From the NCBI RefSeq assembly GCF_024809855.1, contig NZ_JANUEM010000007.1, positions 62,001-126,000 on the forward strand: a stretch of DNA of 64,000 nt, given 5' to 3'. The stretch's first letter is position 1, and the number at the start of each line of letters is the position of its first letter. Source of the DNA: Rheinheimera pacifica (lineage in GTDB: Bacteria > Pseudomonadota > Gammaproteobacteria > Enterobacterales > Alteromonadaceae). The notes under the pieces were generated by a model. It did no database searches and was not told the origin of the DNA. It saw nothing but the letters and a program-made list of their open reading frames with translations. The position numbers and the translations under genes are program-made. Of the stretch, positions 18,107-26,566 are shown one piece after another.

Positions 18107-19258
18107 ATGCAGTACTCTGTAGTTTTTGCCTTAATTCTTAGTGTCAATGTTGTAGCGGCTGAACATTACTTTCCGCCTGCTGGCCAGTGGCAGCAGGCAA
18201 CACCACAAAGCCTGGGCGTTAACGCTGAAAAACTGCAACAGGCAGTAGATTATGCCATTGCCAGTGAAAACCCGGCAGCCAGGGATCAGGCCATAGTGCA
18301 GGCCACAACCTTTGGCGCGCGTGAACCCTATGATCAGATTATTGGCCCTATGTCAGTGCGTGCCGGGGCGAACGGGCTGATTGTGTACCGCGGCAAAGTG
18401 ATTGCGCAGTGGGGGGATACCCAAAAAGTGGACATGACACACAGCATCAGCAAAACCTTTCTTACTACGGTTACCGGGCTGGCACTGCAGGATGGTTTAA
18501 TCCAAAACGTAGATGATGCAGTCTGGCCTTATGTTATGGCAGACAGCAGTTTATTTACGTCTGAGCATAACCGCAAAATAAGCTGGGATCATTTGTTACG
18601 CCAAACCAGTGATTGGCAGGGGACATTATGGGGCAAGCCCGATTGGGCCGACCGCCCCGAAGGTGAGCCAAAAGATTGGCCCAACCGGCCTTTACATACA
18701 CCTGGCAGCAAATACAAATATAATGATGTGCGTATTAATTTGCTGGCACTGGTTACCACCTATGTGTGGCGTAAACCCTTACCTGTGGTACTGAACGAGC
18801 GGATTATGCAGCCAATTGGCGCCAGTGCTAACTGGCGCTGGTATGGTTACGACAATAGCTGGATAGAGCTTGATGGCCAAAAAATTCAAAGTGTGTCAGG
18901 TGGTGGGCATTGGGGCGGCGGTATGTTTATTAATGCCTGGGACCTGGCCCGCTTTGGTTACCTGTTTTTACGTGATGGGCAGTGGCAGGGGCAGCAACTG
19001 GTAAGTCGCGAATTTATTGCTCAGGCTCGCACCGGTAGCGTTGCAAAAGCCGATTACGGCTACGCCAACTGGTTTTTAAATCCGGGCCGTAAAGCTTTAC
19101 CGGCAGCGCCGGAAACAGCAATAACTTTTCAGGGCGCCGGGCGTAATATTATTTACATTGATCAGCAAAACGATATTTTGCTGGTAGCACGCTGGATAGG
19201 TAACGGTGATGAGCTAAACCAACTGGTTGCAAAGGTATTGGCGGCTTTGCCACACTGA
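18107..19258 (+). CDS. Exported serine hydrolase, beta-lactamase-related family
   Basis: This is a second S12-type serine hydrolase. The 383-residue product has a signal peptide (MQYSVVFALILSVNVVAA, cut before EHYF) and the SxxK motif in HSISKTFLTTVTG. The YxN-like motif is in KYKYNDVRIN, and the C-terminus carries FQGAGRNIIYID where a third motif is expected. The domain resembles the esterase/6-aminohexanoate-dimer-hydrolase branch. I chose the ATG at 18107 over 18074 because AGGAAG lies 5 bases upstream and the signal peptide then starts cleanly. The substrate is unknown. Confidence 0.75.
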   Translation: MQYSVVFALILSVNVVAAEHYFPPAGQWQQATPQSLGVNAEKLQQAVDYAIASENPAARDQAIVQATTFGAREPYDQIIGPMSVRAGANGLIVYRGKVIAQWGDTQKVDMTHSISKTFLTTVTGLALQDGLIQNVDDAVWPYVMADSSLFTSEHNRKISWDHLLRQTSDWQGTLWGKPDWADRPEGEPKDWPNRPLHTPGSKYKYNDVRINLLALVTTYVWRKPLPVVLNERIMQPIGASANWRWYGYDNSWIELDGQKIQSVSGGGHWGGGMFINAWDLARFGYLFLRDGQWQGQQLVSREFIAQARTGSVAKADYGYANWFLNPGRKALPAAPETAITFQGAGRNIIYIDQQNDILLVARWIGNGDELNQLVAKVLAALPH

Positions 19259-19300
19259 TCGCATTGCATCGGCCCGATACATATCCAGGCAAAAGTATTT

Positions 19301-19335
19301 CCCCTTTGCAAGTGCAGAACAGCTCTGCAAAGGGG
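19301..19335. terminator. Long hairpin between convergent genes
   Basis: CCCCTTTGCA (19301-19310) and TGCAAAGGGG (19326-19335) form a perfect ten-base stem between the hydrolase and the leftward transporter gene. A loose T-rich stretch follows on the minus strand only. It probably ends transcription from one or both sides. Confidence 0.5.
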
Positions 19336-19341
19336 AGTGGG

Positions 19342-20781
19342 TTAATAGTTAAACACCACCTTTACCAGTGTTAAGGCAAAAGCGCTTATTACCAATACTG
19401 AGAAAATATTTAGCGCAAAACCGGCTTTTACCATATCTGAAATTTTCAACTGGCCTGATGAAAACACAATGGCATTGGGTGGTGTGGCTACCGGCATCAT
19501 GAAGGCACAGCTGGCTGCAATAGCGGCAGGAATAACCAATGTTAGCGGTGTACCGGACATAGCCATAGCCACCGGCGCCAGCAGCGGTAAAAAGCCTGCA
19601 GCAGTGGCCGTGTTGCTGGTAATTTCAGTCAGAAATACAATAATCAGTGTAACGCTGACAATCATTACCCAAAATGGCAGATCACCAAGCAGAATGACCT
19701 GGTCGGCGATAAAAGCTGCCAGTCCGCTTTTACTGATCATGGCAGCTAAGCTCAAACCGCCGCCAAACAGCATTAAAATGCCCCAGGGTAATTTTTGTGT
19801 ATCTTCCCAACTTAACAAACGGGTGTTTTTGCTGTCGATTGGCAGTACAAACATCATTAAGGCGGCAACCATAGCAATAATCGTATCGTCCAGTTCCAGG
19901 CCGGTAACTGAGCTAATAACCGGCCGGAAGATCCAGCAAAATGCGGTAAGTAAAAAGATTATCAACACTGCTTTTTCGCCGCGCTGCATTGTGCCCAATT
20001 CAGCCAATTGCTGGCGGAACAAGTCTTTCGTGTCTACTGCTGTCAGTATATCTACCTTGTAGCTAACTTTGGTCATCCACAGCCAGCAGAGCAATAGCAG
20101 CAGGGTACTGAGTGGTACACCTACCAGCATCCACTGGGCAAAACCAATTTGAATTTGGTAGTTATCGCTTAAAAATGCAGCCATCAGTGCATTAGGCGGG
20201 GTGCCGATTAACGTTGCCAGGCCGCCGATAGAGGCAGCATAAGCGATAGATAACAGCAGGGCTTTACTGAACTGGCTGTCAGCCTGATCTTGTTTTAGCA
20301 TTTGAATAATAGACAGCGCTATTGGCAGCATCATTACTGTAGTAGCGGTATTCGACATCCACATAGATAAAAATGCCGTTACCAGCATAATACCGCCGAT
20401 CTGCTGGCTAGGTTTGCAGCCTACTAATAACATAGTATGCAGCGCAATACGCCGGTGCAGGGCCCAGCGCTCCATGGCGATAGAAATAATAAAACCACCA
20501 AGAAATAAAAAGATCAGTGGGTGAGCATAAGGTTCAGCCACGGCTTTTAAGCTGTTTACACCAAGCAAAGGGGCCACAACTAAGGGCAAAAACGACGTTA
20601 CCGGAATAGGCACCACTTCGCTTATCCACCAGCTTGCCATCCACAATGTCAGGCCCAGCACCAGCCAGCTGGGCTGGTTCATACCAAACGGTGCCGGTAG
20701 CAGTATGCACAGCAGCATAAACGCCGGGCCGAGCAGCAGGGAAAACAACGGTGTTTGCAATTTTTGGGTTGTTGCGCTCAT
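19342..20781 (-). CDS. Sodium:dicarboxylate/anion symporter, DASS (SLC13) family
   Basis: DASS carriers import C4-dicarboxylates (succinate, fumarate, malate), or sometimes sulfate or citrate, with sodium across the inner membrane. The 479-residue product has about 12 membrane segments and both family signatures: SNTATTVMMLP in the first half and SNTATAAGFLPLL in the second. Each is followed by a substrate loop (GTPPNALM and ATPPNAIVF). It lies 10 bases after the porin gene and is co-transcribed. The adjacent DctBD-like pair argues for C4-dicarboxylates as substrate, which is inference. Confidence 0.88.
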   Translation of the reverse strand: MSATTQKLQTPLFSLLLGPAFMLLCILLPAPFGMNQPSWLVLGLTLWMASWWISEVVPIPVTSFLPLVVAPLLGVNSLKAVAEPYAHPLIFLFLGGFIISIAMERWALHRRIALHTMLLVGCKPSQQIGGIMLVTAFLSMWMSNTATTVMMLPIALSIIQMLKQDQADSQFSKALLLSIAYAASIGGLATLIGTPPNALMAAFLSDNYQIQIGFAQWMLVGVPLSTLLLLLCWLWMTKVSYKVDILTAVDTKDLFRQQLAELGTMQRGEKAVLIIFLLTAFCWIFRPVISSVTGLELDDTIIAMVAALMMFVLPIDSKNTRLLSWEDTQKLPWGILMLFGGGLSLAAMISKSGLAAFIADQVILLGDLPFWVMIVSVTLIIVFLTEITSNTATAAGFLPLLAPVAMAMSGTPLTLVIPAAIAASCAFMMPVATPPNAIVFSSGQLKISDMVKAGFALNIFSVLVISAFALTLVKVVFNY

Positions 20782-20791
20782 CTGTCAGCTC

Positions 20792-21799
20792 CTAAAACCG
20801 GTACTGCAGGCCAACGGCCACAGAGGTGTCTGCCACAGAAGTGTCAGTCATAGAGCTGTCAGCCTCAGAGCTGTCTGCTGTGATATCAAGATGGGTAACA
20901 AAGAAGTAGGCTTTGCTTTGGCTGTTAAATAAGTAATCGATACCTGCCGTATAATGATTAGCCCGGCCTTGCTGGCGCAACTGCGAGGTGTCGCGGCCCA
21001 GCTGCAGTTTGGGCTGCCAATCACCCATGGTGTATTGCAGGCTGATATAACCGCCGGTGCCAGAACGCTGTGCATATGTTTCTTTACTGTATTGCAGCAG
21101 GGCACCAAGCGTAAAATTTGCCAGTTGTTGCTGCCACATTAACCGGCTGGCGTTTAAACCATTTAAACTGTGTGCCTGAGTTAGTGTAATAAAGTACGGT
21201 TGCTGCTTTAGTTTGCTGTCACCGTAGCTGAGGCTTATTGCACCGCCATCTTTGCCGTCTTGCAGTTCGTTGTCCTGGCCCAGTACATAGGTAACCGAGA
21301 GTTGCCATTGGTTGTACTGCGGTGAAATATACGTCAGGCTGTCTCCTAGGCGATCCTGGCCTGGCAATATTTGTGCAATATCGGCACTGGTTTCGTTGAA
21401 TAAATCTATGCCGCCTTCGCTGGTTTTCAACCGGGTGTCGTTGCGCCCGCCAATCAGCTGGCCAAAGTTACCTTTAATACCAATAAAGGTATTACGCGCA
21501 GCAAACGGGTTTTGCGTGTTTTGTTCGTCAAAGCCGCGTACGTCAACTTCATAAGTAAAAAATGCGGTGATATGTTCATTCAGTTGCTGTTCGCCACGCA
21601 GGCCAAAGCGGCTGAATGGGGTGTCCAGCTGGCTGCCCTGTTCGGTGTAGCGCAGTAAACCTTTATCAGTATGTGCCAGCTGTACTTCGGCTTTACCATA
21701 AAAGCTGACAGTGGGTACAGGGACAGAAGCGGTGTTGGCAGCAGCGGCCGGGCATATTAATACGGCACTGGTAATCGCGATTTTAGTTGCCTGTTGCAT
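20792..21799 (-). CDS. Gram-negative general porin
   Basis: This is an outer-membrane trimeric diffusion porin. The 335-residue precursor has a signal peptide (to about residue 21, AAA-NTA), the porin opening VSFYGKAEVQLAH, strands such as FSRFGLRGEQQLNEHITAFFTYE and RNTFIGIKGNFGQLIGGRND, and the terminal Phe of QYRF needed for membrane assembly. Just before the last strand are four five-residue repeats (ADSSE-, ADSSM-, TDTSV- and ADTSV-type) encoded by 15-base repeats. It is the first gene of the porin-transporter operon and has a sigma-54 promoter, so it probably admits the carried acid through the outer membrane. Confidence 0.88.
   Translation of the reverse strand: MQQATKIAITSAVLICPAAAANTASVPVPTVSFYGKAEVQLAHTDKGLLRYTEQGSQLDTPFSRFGLRGEQQLNEHITAFFTYEVDVRGFDEQNTQNPFAARNTFIGIKGNFGQLIGGRNDTRLKTSEGGIDLFNETSADIAQILPGQDRLGDSLTYISPQYNQWQLSVTYVLGQDNELQDGKDGGAISLSYGDSKLKQQPYFITLTQAHSLNGLNASRLMWQQQLANFTLGALLQYSKETYAQRSGTGGYISLQYTMGDWQPKLQLGRDTSQLRQQGRANHYTAGIDYLFNSQSKAYFFVTHLDITADSSEADSSMTDTSVADTSVAVGLQYRF
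20821..20880 (-). repeat. Four imperfect 15-base tandem repeats in the porin gene
   Basis: Exactly four consecutive 15-base units are visible: cagaggtgtctgcca, cagaagtgtcagtca, tagagctgtcagcct and cagagctgtctgctg. They encode four acidic, serine-rich pentapeptides in what should be the last surface loop of the barrel. Changes in unit number would keep the reading frame. Confidence 0.8.
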
Positions 21800-21841
21800 A
21801 CAATCCTCGTCATCATTTCTTTATTGTTGGCAACAGCAGAT

Positions 21842-21857
21842 AGCAAGAAGACTGCCA
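21842..21857 (-). promoter_or_regulatory. Sigma-54 (-24/-12) promoter of the porin-transporter operon
   Basis: Read on the minus strand, the sequence is TGGCAGTCTTCTTGCT. This matches the RpoN consensus TGGCAC-N5-TTGCW with one change and has the strict GG-N10-GC spacing. The GC of the -12 box lies about 45 bases before the porin ATG, which leaves a leader of roughly 32 bases with a GAGGA ribosome site. The adjacent gene encodes a sigma-54 activator. Confidence 0.85.
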
Positions 21858-21938
21858 TATATTTAATTCTTTAAAAATCAAATATATGACGTATTTTAGG
21901 TGTTGAATTTGGGTGGCTTTGGTGACAGCGGCTTAGTG

Positions 21939-21962
21939 TCATGGGTGGAATTCCGCCCATGA
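21939..21962. promoter_or_regulatory. Palindrome, candidate activator (UAS) site
   Basis: A 24-base inverted repeat is centred at 21950/21951 (left arm TCATGGGTGGAA, right arm TTCCGCCCATGA; 11 of 12 positions pair). Its centre is about 120 bases upstream of the predicted porin transcription start, a typical distance for a sigma-54 enhancer. It has no T run on the minus strand, so it is a poor dctD terminator. Confidence 0.55.
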
Positions 21963-21971
21963 CTGCTGCAG

Positions 21972-23342
21972 TTAGTCGCTAAGGTCGTCGTCGGTAAAGT
22001 TGTCGCGGTTAAGGCCATACTTACGCATTTTGTCATACAGGGTTTTACGTGGCAGGTTAAGGGCCGCCATAGTGTGTTTTATACTACCCTTAGTGGCACT
22101 GAGGGCATCTTCAATCAGCATTTGCTCGAAAAATGCGACCCGTTCGGCCAGGCCCATGGCACTGCCGACTGTATCAGGCAGAGATAATCCTTGTTGCACA
22201 AATGCTGCTTTAGCGCCTAATAATACATAACGCTCGGCCAGATTACGCAGCTCACGCACGTTACCCGGCCAACTGTGTGACTGCAGAATATCCAGCGCCG
22301 GTTGTGCCAGCGGTAAATAAGGTTTGTGATAGCGCGAGGCGGCAATAATAGCAAAGTGCTTAAACAGCAGCGGAATATCGCTCAGCCTTTGCCGCAGTGG
22401 GGCTATCGCTACTTTTAGCAGGTTAAGCCGGTAGTATAAATCGAGCCGGAAACTGCCTTGCTGGCTCAGCTGTTCCAGATCGGTTTTGCTGGCTGCAATC
22501 ACTCTGATATTTAACGCAATACTATGATTGGCGCCCAGCGGCGTAACTTTACGCTCTTCTAACACCCGTAGTAAGCGCACCTGTACACTTAACGGTGTGC
22601 TTTCAATTTCATCTAAAAACAAGGTGCCGCCATTGGCGAACTCAAATTTACCGATGCGCTTTTTATCAGCGCCGGTATAGGCACCCGCTTCTGTGCCAAA
22701 CAGCTCGCTTTCAATGAGCTGCTCGGGTATTGCGCCGCAATTAATGGCAACGAAATTGTGATCACTGCGCGCAGAATTATCATGCAGGTAGCGGGCAACC
22801 AGCTCTTTGCCGCTGCCGGTTTCACCTTCAATTAATACATCTGCAGGTGCATCGAGCATTAAATCCAGCATGGTGCGCATTTGGTTCATTGCAGGGCTGT
22901 CGCCGATAAGTTGTAACCGGCCGTGACGGCTTTGCTTGAGTTGCTCGCTCAGTAAACGATTTTGCAGGCACAAGCGGCGTTGTTCCTGTGCCTGGGCTAG
23001 CACTTTTAGCAGTTCAGCATGGTTAACCGGTTTTTCAATAAAGCTGTACGCACCAAGCTGCATAGCTTGCACGGCAATACTGACATCACCATAACCGGTA
23101 AGCAGGATCACCGGAATATCGGCATCAATACTTTTTACCGCCTGCAGCAGCGATAAACCATCCATCTCCGGCATGTTCAGATCGCTTAGCACTACACCGG
23201 TAAAATTACGGCTGAGCTTCGCCAGCAAAGCTGCGGGGCGATCAAAGGTTGTGCAGCACCAGCCTTCGAGCTGTAAACCCTGCGCCAGTGCGTCCAGTAC
23301 GCTGGCTTCATCATCTACTATCAGTACTTCACGCTGTGACAT
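21972..23342 (-). CDS. dctD: Sigma-54-dependent response regulator, DctD-like
   Basis: This is an NtrC-family activator of RpoN promoters. The 456-residue product has a receiver domain (acidic pair Asp10/Asp11, phospho-acceptor Asp54 in VVLSDLNMPEMDG, Lys in FIEKPVN). The AAA+ domain follows (Walker A GETGSGKE about residue 165; GTLFLDEIE Walker B), then a Fis-type helix-turn-helix (ALNLPRKTLYDKMRKYGLN). The sigma-54 contact loop reads GAYTGA instead of the usual GAFTGA, a conservative change. Its start overlaps the kinase stop by one base (TAATG). The target is most likely the adjacent porin-transporter operon, which carries a sigma-54 promoter. Confidence 0.9.
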   Translation of the reverse strand: MSQREVLIVDDEASVLDALAQGLQLEGWCCTTFDRPAALLAKLSRNFTGVVLSDLNMPEMDGLSLLQAVKSIDADIPVILLTGYGDVSIAVQAMQLGAYSFIEKPVNHAELLKVLAQAQEQRRLCLQNRLLSEQLKQSRHGRLQLIGDSPAMNQMRTMLDLMLDAPADVLIEGETGSGKELVARYLHDNSARSDHNFVAINCGAIPEQLIESELFGTEAGAYTGADKKRIGKFEFANGGTLFLDEIESTPLSVQVRLLRVLEERKVTPLGANHSIALNIRVIAASKTDLEQLSQQGSFRLDLYYRLNLLKVAIAPLRQRLSDIPLLFKHFAIIAASRYHKPYLPLAQPALDILQSHSWPGNVRELRNLAERYVLLGAKAAFVQQGLSLPDTVGSAMGLAERVAFFEQMLIEDALSATKGSIKHTMAALNLPRKTLYDKMRKYGLNRDNFTDDDLSD

Positions 23343-25096
23343 TAAGAATGCTCCGCCGCTAGCTTTGGTAAGGTTATCGATACGATAGCACCGCCTTCAG
23401 GGTGGTTTTCAATGCTAAGCAGGCCGCTGTAGCTTTGCACAATCTGGCGGGAAATAGATAACCCAAGGCCAAGGCCATTACCTTGTTTGGTGGTAAAAAA
23501 AGGTTCAAACAGATGAGCCATATTATGGGGTTGAATACCGGCGCCGTTATCTTTGATCTGCAATATAACAACATCATCCTGTTCACTGATACGAACCTGT
23601 AAACAGGGTTCAGTCACATCCTCCATAGCTTGCAGGGCATTACCGAGCAAATTCACCAACACCTGCTCCAGTTGCAGCGGATCAACTTTAACATAGGCTG
23701 TACTGTTGTTTAGCAGTTTAACCTTGGCCCGGTGCTGATTAATAGCCGGCTGTACTATACCCAGAGCATTTAACAGGAGTTGTTCCAGCTGCACAGCTTG
23801 TGGCTGATTTGGTGCTTTGCGGCTAAAGCTTTTAAATTGTTGCACTATGTGGCTTAAGCGCAGCAATAACTGCGAAATTTTATCCAGGTTATCGGCCAGT
23901 TGAGGGTACATGCCTTTACTGAGCATTTTTTGCGAAGTTTGCAAATAACTGTGCATGGCGGTTAGCGGTTGGTTTATTTCGTGGTTAATAGAGGCACTTA
24001 GCTGGCCGATCGTAGCCAGTTTAGCTGCCTGTAACAGTTGTTCCTGAGTTTGCCGCAATTCCTGGTTAGAGAGCTGCAGTGATTGGGTCCGTTCTGCTAC
24101 GGCTTGTTCTAAGCGGGCAAAAATACGTGCTTGCTGGCGTTGTTGCAAACGGCGGTTACGCAGATAAATACCCAGCAATACTAAAACGGCAAACAGCAAG
24201 CCAATACTCACAGTAAGTTGCAACGCCTGCAGCCGCAGCGGAGCTGCAGGTTGTAACATTAATAACTGCCACGGCAGTTGCAGGTTGTCTTTTGCCGCTA
24301 CGGCGTATTCGGTATATTGCGTCGGTTGGCTATGAGGCTCGGCCAGTAGTTGCCATAAATTGTGCTGTTGCCGTACTTTTAGCGCAGTCAGCACTCTGCC
24401 TGGGTGCGTGGGTAGCTTTACGTCCTCTGTACCAAAGTGGCTGAGATGCCAGGGTTTGTGATTGCTGGCCAGTACGGTTTTTTGCTGATCCACCAACATA
24501 AAAATCAATTTACTTTGGCCGGCAATAGCCTGATAAGCTTGTTCAATTTGTTCCATATTGAGTTTTAATACTAAAACACCAGGCTGGGTTAACTGAGCAT
24601 CGGTTACTGTGGCGGCAAAGTAGATGCCCCGTTCATTCGAGATCCAACCCAGGCCATAATCAATATAACTGCGTTGCTGTGCTAAGGTTTCAATAAAATA
24701 AGGCCTGAAACCAAAGTTATAACCAACAAAGTGCACCGGTTGATCATAGTTACTGCTGCTAAGCACCAGACCAGAATTGTCCATTAAATACACCGATGCG
24801 CTGCCGCTGGCCAGATTAAAGTCGGACAGCAAAATGCTGACATCTAGCTTTTGTTGTGGATCAGGTTCTGAAGTTGATAGCAGTCCGCGTAGCTCAGGCC
24901 GTTTGGCCAGAGTATCGGTAAGGGTACTGAAGCGCTTAATTTGCTGGTTCAGGTATTGGTTAAATTCATAGCCATGTTGCAGTGCTATCTGTTGGTTATG
25001 GCGCAGTAATTGTTGCAAAATTAACTGATAACTCAGTACCGCAAGAACAGAGCATATAAGTAAAATGGTGATAGGGTGACGGTAGGCTGGCCGCAT
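23342..25096 (-). CDS. dctB: Sensor histidine kinase, DctB-like
   Basis: This is a membrane kinase partner of the DctD-like regulator. The 584-residue product has a membrane segment at about residues 9-27, a periplasmic sensor of about 230 residues (DctB-type double-PAS/Cache, containing YNFGFRPYF and GLGWISNERGIYFAATV) and a second membrane segment near 275-295. A coiled coil, the phospho-acceptor helix with SINHEINQPLTAM, and the ATPase domain (NLLGNALQAM, DNGAGI, TTKQGNGLGLGLSI) follow. DctB sensors bind C4-dicarboxylates; that this one does so is inferred from its neighbours. No strong ribosome site precedes the ATG. Confidence 0.9.
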   Translation of the reverse strand: MRPAYRHPITILLICSVLAVLSYQLILQQLLRHNQQIALQHGYEFNQYLNQQIKRFSTLTDTLAKRPELRGLLSTSEPDPQQKLDVSILLSDFNLASGSASVYLMDNSGLVLSSSNYDQPVHFVGYNFGFRPYFIETLAQQRSYIDYGLGWISNERGIYFAATVTDAQLTQPGVLVLKLNMEQIEQAYQAIAGQSKLIFMLVDQQKTVLASNHKPWHLSHFGTEDVKLPTHPGRVLTALKVRQQHNLWQLLAEPHSQPTQYTEYAVAAKDNLQLPWQLLMLQPAAPLRLQALQLTVSIGLLFAVLVLLGIYLRNRRLQQRQQARIFARLEQAVAERTQSLQLSNQELRQTQEQLLQAAKLATIGQLSASINHEINQPLTAMHSYLQTSQKMLSKGMYPQLADNLDKISQLLLRLSHIVQQFKSFSRKAPNQPQAVQLEQLLLNALGIVQPAINQHRAKVKLLNNSTAYVKVDPLQLEQVLVNLLGNALQAMEDVTEPCLQVRISEQDDVVILQIKDNGAGIQPHNMAHLFEPFFTTKQGNGLGLGLSISRQIVQSYSGLLSIENHPEGGAIVSITLPKLAAEHS

Positions 25097-25274
25097 AGCA
25101 CAGGTGTCTCTGCTATTTTTCTGGGCGCTTATGCTAACTCAAGGCTAAGAGCAGAACCAGCGCAAACAGAATTTAATCAATACCAACTGATATATCCATC
25201 AATGATGTAGCCTCAATAGTGTTATCTCAATTTGTGTAATAGCACCATTATATATTACTGCCTGTCGCGCTCTG

Positions 25275-25307
25275 CTGACATATTCTGTCGGTAGGGCGGG
25301 TTATACT
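25275..25307 (+). promoter_or_regulatory. Possible operator/promoter before the WYL regulator
   Basis: CTGACA-TATTC-TGTCGG (25275-25291) is an imperfect inverted repeat, and TATACT (25302-25307) could be a -10 box 38 bases before the start. The arrangement would allow autoregulation. No -35 box at normal spacing was found. Confidence 0.3.
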
Positions 25308-25344
25308 TAAAAAGCCCTGAAAAAAATCTGATAAAAACGCTGCT

Positions 25345-26040
25345 ATGGATAAAACTGAACGCTTGTTTCGCTTAATGGATAAATTACGCCATTACCGCCA
25401 CCCGGTAACAGCTGCGGTACTGGCTACGCAATTAGAGGTGTCGGTACGTACTGTTTATCGTGATATTCAAACACTTATTACCTTAGGTGCCGGAATAGAA
25501 GGCGAAGCCGGTATTGGTTATTTACTGCGCAGTGGTTTTTTTCTGCCACCGTTGATGTTTGATGAAGCCGAGCTTGAAGCACTGGCTCTGGGCTTGCGCT
25601 GGGTAGAAGTGCAGGGTGATGATGAGCTGGTAAGTGCAGCCCGCAATGTACTGGCAAAAGTTGCCGCCGCAGCACCAACAGATTTGCGTGACCGTATTAA
25701 TGACATTGGTTTACTGGCTTTTCCTGCCCTTACGGATAAAGGTGCGGCATTTTTACGCCAGGTACGTGAGGCGATTCGCCGCGAACGGCGTTTGCAGATA
25801 AGCTATATTCGTGAAGATGGTACCGCCAGTGAGCGTATTGTCTGGCCTATTATGCTGGCATTTTTTGCTAGTAGCCGTATGCTGGTGGCCTGGTGTGAGC
25901 TGCGCAATGAGTTTCGCCACTTCCGGCTGGACAGAATTGGCAGCCTGATTGTACCCGGCGATCCTTATCCGCGTCGGCGTATGCAGTTAACCCGTGAATG
26001 GCGGCTGGAAATGAAACAACAGCAGCATAAGGAGCAATAA
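25345..26040 (+). CDS. YafY-like transcriptional regulator (HTH_11 + WYL)
   Basis: This is a DNA-binding regulator with an N-terminal winged helix ([41 protein letters not shown]) and a C-terminal WYL-type ligand domain. The WYL triad position reads [12 protein letters not shown], followed by [35 protein letters not shown]. The length of 231 residues is usual for YafY. The stop overlaps the msrB start by one base (TAATG), so the two are coupled. WYL regulators sense nucleotides or small ligands; the signal here is unknown. Control of msrB would suggest an oxidative-stress response, which is inference. Confidence 0.85.
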   Translation: MDKTERLFRLMDKLRHYRHPVTAAVLATQLEVSVRTVYRDIQTLITLGAGIEGEAGIGYLLRSGFFLPPLMFDEAELEALALGLRWVEVQGDDELVSAARNVLAKVAAAAPTDLRDRINDIGLLAFPALTDKGAAFLRQVREAIRRERRLQISYIREDGTASERIVWPIMLAFFASSRMLVAWCELRNEFRHFRLDRIGSLIVPGDPYPRRRMQLTREWRLEMKQQQHKEQ

Positions 26041-26438
26041 TGAAACCAACCGGGCAGTTAACAGAACAACAATGGCGTGAACGCTTAACCGATGAGCAAT
26101 ACCGGGTTACCCGGCTTAAAGGTACGGAATATCCGTTTAGCGGCGAGTTACTGCATAATGAGCAGGCTGGCAGTTATCACTGCGTATGTTGTGGGGCTGA
26201 GCTGTTTTCATCAGCAACAAAATTTGATGCCGGTTGTGGCTGGCCCAGCTTTTATCAGGCGCTGGAGGGTAAGGTAAAGTATGAGACAGATACCAGCCAT
26301 GGCATGATACGTACCGAGATTATGTGTGCTAATTGCGATGCACATTTGGGCCATGTATTTAATGATGGCCCGGCGCCTACCGGTAATCGCTACTGCGTTA
26401 ACTCAGTGTCTTTAACCTTCAGTGGCAAAGCAGAATAA
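26040..26438 (+). CDS. msrB: Peptide-methionine (R)-S-oxide reductase
   Basis: MsrB repairs methionine-R-sulfoxide in proteins. The 132-residue product has the four zinc cysteines in CVCCGAELF and [12 protein letters not shown], the substrate segment [11 protein letters not shown] and the catalytic Cys in RYCVNSVSL. The length and motifs are those of a complete stand-alone MsrB. It is translationally coupled to the WYL regulator in front of it. It starts with ATG directly at the overlapping TAATG, with AAGGAG a few bases upstream. Confidence 0.95.
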   Translation: MKPTGQLTEQQWRERLTDEQYRVTRLKGTEYPFSGELLHNEQAGSYHCVCCGAELFSSATKFDAGCGWPSFYQALEGKVKYETDTSHGMIRTEIMCANCDAHLGHVFNDGPAPTGNRYCVNSVSLTFSGKAE

Positions 26439-26566
26439 AATCTTTGTAACTGTTGTCGTAAGCTTTCAACTTCTATTACAATACGCGCCGTTGGAGCAAC
26501 AGCGGCGCAGACCGTGCTTTGGCATCACCGATTAATTCATCTTACTGAAGTAAAAGGCCTCTACAC

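Noticed and set aside
15564-19258. Reading fosA plus two beta-lactamase-fold genes as a resistance island
   Set aside because: The hydrolases lack a KTG motif (one has HGG, the other no clear third motif), no mobile elements or att sites are seen, and composition is normal.
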